Positions 62,731 through 64,000 of a stretch of 64,000 bases of DNA are shown here, piece after piece. Location of the stretch: positions 62,001-126,000 of the forward strand of contig NZ_MPPI01000012.1 of NCBI RefSeq assembly GCF_001895925.1. Direction: 5' to 3'. Below the pieces are notes generated by a model that saw only the letters and a list, made by a program, of their open reading frames with translations, did not search any database and was not told the DNA's origin. The translations under genes and the position numbers were made by a program. Position 1 is the stretch's first letter. Every line of letters begins with the position of its first letter. This DNA comes from Phormidesmis priestleyi ULC007 (GTDB taxonomy: Bacteria; Cyanobacteriota; Cyanobacteriia; Leptolyngbyales; Leptolyngbyaceae).

Positions 62731-63504
62731 TTATTTTGGGGCGTTGGGTCTGATTTGCACAAACGCAGCCAGTTGAATCTGAGTTGGATCGACCTGTAAT
62801 TTGAGAACTCGTACGGTGATACCAGAATTTTCAAGGCGACGTAGATCGAGTTGATTGCTGACTGTTTGCGCGATCGCGCTAGTGATCTGGGCAGGTGCGG
62901 GTTTGCCATTCACCAAAAGCGTTGGGTTCACGAGTCTCAGGGTTCGCCCTGACTCAACGCTCAGTTCTGCTTCAGCCACGATCGCCAACTTGTCGGGATA
63001 GCCTTGTTCTTGAAGTTCAGCTTGCAGGCGAACTCGACGATTGGGCAAAAATTCGACTTTGGGGTTGAGAAAGTCAAATCGTCCAAGTTGTTGAGCTTCT
63101 CGGCGCTGTAAAAACTGAATGCCTAAATTTCGGAGTCGAGTGGTAACAAGCGGCGATCGTAGCCCTTGATTAATATCTTCTGGTTTCAAAACGATTCGCA
63201 CACCCGCTTGCAAAGGTTGCGCCAATTTGGGCTTTAGACCTTGAAGAACGATCGGGTCGGTTTCTAATTCAAGCACGTCAATGCGAACGTCTTTAATCGG
63301 AGACATTCCCCGCCCTGCAATGCGAACGCGATCGATCTTGCCCTTGAGAATTTGATGAACAGGTACGTTATCGATCCGAACTTTTAGCGATTCAACCGAG
63401 ACAAACCGCGATCGAATCGTGTTCTCAACCACGCGATCGAGCACCAATCCTGATGGCGATATGAGACCGATGAGCGTTGATAGCAGAATAGTGAGCGGTT
63501 CCAC
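62731..63504 (-). CDS. DUF2993 (LmeA-like) lipid-binding protein
   Basis: A 257-residue protein from a GTG start at 63504 (MEPLTILLSTLIGLISPSGL). Repeats of the fold, such as VRIDNVPVHQILKGKIDRVR and ISGRGM-like turns, fit DUF2993, the family of mycobacterial LmeA, a phospholipid-binding mannosyltransferase helper. Function in cyanobacteria is not known; a membrane-lipid or carotenoid link is possible. The first 20 residues are hydrophobic and may be a signal. Upstream of the GerMN gene on the same strand. Confidence 0.85.
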   Translation of the reverse strand: MEPLTILLSTLIGLISPSGLVLDRVVENTIRSRFVSVESLKVRIDNVPVHQILKGKIDRVRIAGRGMSPIKDVRIDVLELETDPIVLQGLKPKLAQPLQAGVRIVLKPEDINQGLRSPLVTTRLRNLGIQFLQRREAQQLGRFDFLNPKVEFLPNRRVRLQAELQEQGYPDKLAIVAEAELSVESGRTLRLVNPTLLVNGKPAPAQITSAIAQTVSNQLDLRRLENSGITVRVLKLQVDPTQIQLAAFVQIRPNAPK

Positions 63505-63532
63505 AACTAAAGCTCAAATAGAGTCAGCGGTG

Positions 63533-64000
63533 TCATCCTAACGCCTCAGCAATCCATTGTTTTAGAGCCGGAATCACGTCTGCGATCGCCAATTCTTGTA
63601 CGACTTTGGTTGCCCGTTTCACGACTTCAACTTTGCCGTCTTTGAGCGATTTTCCGGTGACAATTCGGTAAGGAATTCCAATCAAATCGGCATCTTTGAA
63701 TTTAACGCCAGCCCGTTCGTTGCGATCGTCCAACAAAGTTTCAACACCCGCTTGATTCAATTCACCGTACAGGGTTTCAGCCGCCGCCACTTGATCGGCA
63801 TCTCCGACATTCGGAATAATCACGATCGCTTGATAAGGGGCGATCGCCACCGGAAAAATAATGCCGTCTTTGTCATAAGATTGCTCAACCGCCGATTGTG
63901 CCAGACGAGACACGCCTATGCCATAGCAGCCCATCACGAGCGGCATTTCTTCGCCCTGCTCATTGGTATAAGTTGCGCCCAGTGCTTTTGAATATTTGGT
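63533..64000 (-). CDS. proS: Prolyl-tRNA synthetase, C-terminal part (cut by window edge)
   Basis: The frame is open to the last base of the window (ACC at 63998-64000), so only about 155 C-terminal residues are present. They include the end of the class II catalytic core ([20 protein letters not shown], motif 3 region) and the anticodon-binding domain ([20 protein letters not shown] then [11 protein letters not shown]). The reaction is charging of tRNA-Pro. The bacterial type with insertion domain would be expected upstream, outside the window. Confidence 0.96.
   Translation of the reverse strand, partial: TKYSKALGATYTNEQGEEMPLVMGCYGIGVSRLAQSAVEQSYDKDGIIFPVAIAPYQAIVIIPNVGDADQVAAAETLYGELNQAGVETLLDDRNERAGVKFKDADLIGIPYRIVTGKSLKDGKVEVVKRATKVVQELAIADVIPALKQWIAEALG

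Overview
The window looks like chromosome of a filamentous, Leptolyngbya-type cyanobacterium (phylum confident, genus only a guess). Evidence: dense GCGATCGC (HIP1) palindromes, and cyanobacterial marker genes: a CpcS/CpeS-type phycobilin lyase, CP12, a high-light-inducible protein, DUF3177, DUF3493, DUF2232, DUF2993 and a bifunctional-nuclease-domain protein. There are no phage genes, no complete insertion sequence and no CRISPR array.

Layout. 1-12.7 kb: M23 envelope peptidase, an antitoxin-like orphan, riboflavin synthase, BFN protein, Fe-S aldo/keto reductase, a solute-binding lipoprotein beside a phycobilin lyase, a three-gene overlapping membrane/CobT-like operon, and a GH57 enzyme. 12.9-24 kb: S4 protein, metallo-beta-lactamase-fold protein with pterin dehydratase, Rpn/DUF2887 nuclease-like protein overlapping a GT4 glycosyltransferase, RodZ-like protein, sorbosone-dehydrogenase-like lipoprotein, CobU, RNase Z, SpoIID-like protein, alkyltransferase-like protein and HAD phosphatase. 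24-37 kb: a large coiled-coil/TPR protein, a cluster of hairpins, PBP4-type DacB, two tandem Uma2 genes created by duplication, TrmB, FIST protein, CP12, GlmM, PdhB, DUF3493 and tRNA-Thr(CGT).

37.4-49.2 kb is the main accessory locus. It holds a flavin monooxygenase-like gene, two nonribosomal peptide synthetases translationally coupled through a 4-bp overlap and a TubC-type docking domain, and a membrane-anchored alpha/beta hydrolase. The assembly line reads C-A-PCP // dock-C-A(N-MT)-PCP-TE and predicts a short peptide with an N-methylated residue, possibly N-acylated. It starts just after the tRNA gene. A 10-bp inverted repeat spans its leader and ends at the first synthetase start codon.

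49.2-64 kb: a Cache-domain histidine kinase behind a periplasmic binding protein, large HPII-type catalase, a hypothetical gene interrupted by an in-frame TGA, SLH-domain lipoprotein, zinc-ribbon protein, HLIP, PadR regulator with a palindromic operator, TPR protein, a tandem-fused QueD/PTPS protein, GerMN and DUF2993 proteins, and the C-terminus of prolyl-tRNA synthetase.

Across the window lies a family of six roughly 130-245 bp palindromic elements (core of CCCCCTAAATCCCCC and its complement). Five have related AACGT(C/G)AGTTCGA-type ends, as expected for a non-autonomous mobile element. Shorter hairpin repeats are also inserted in frame inside three coding regions.
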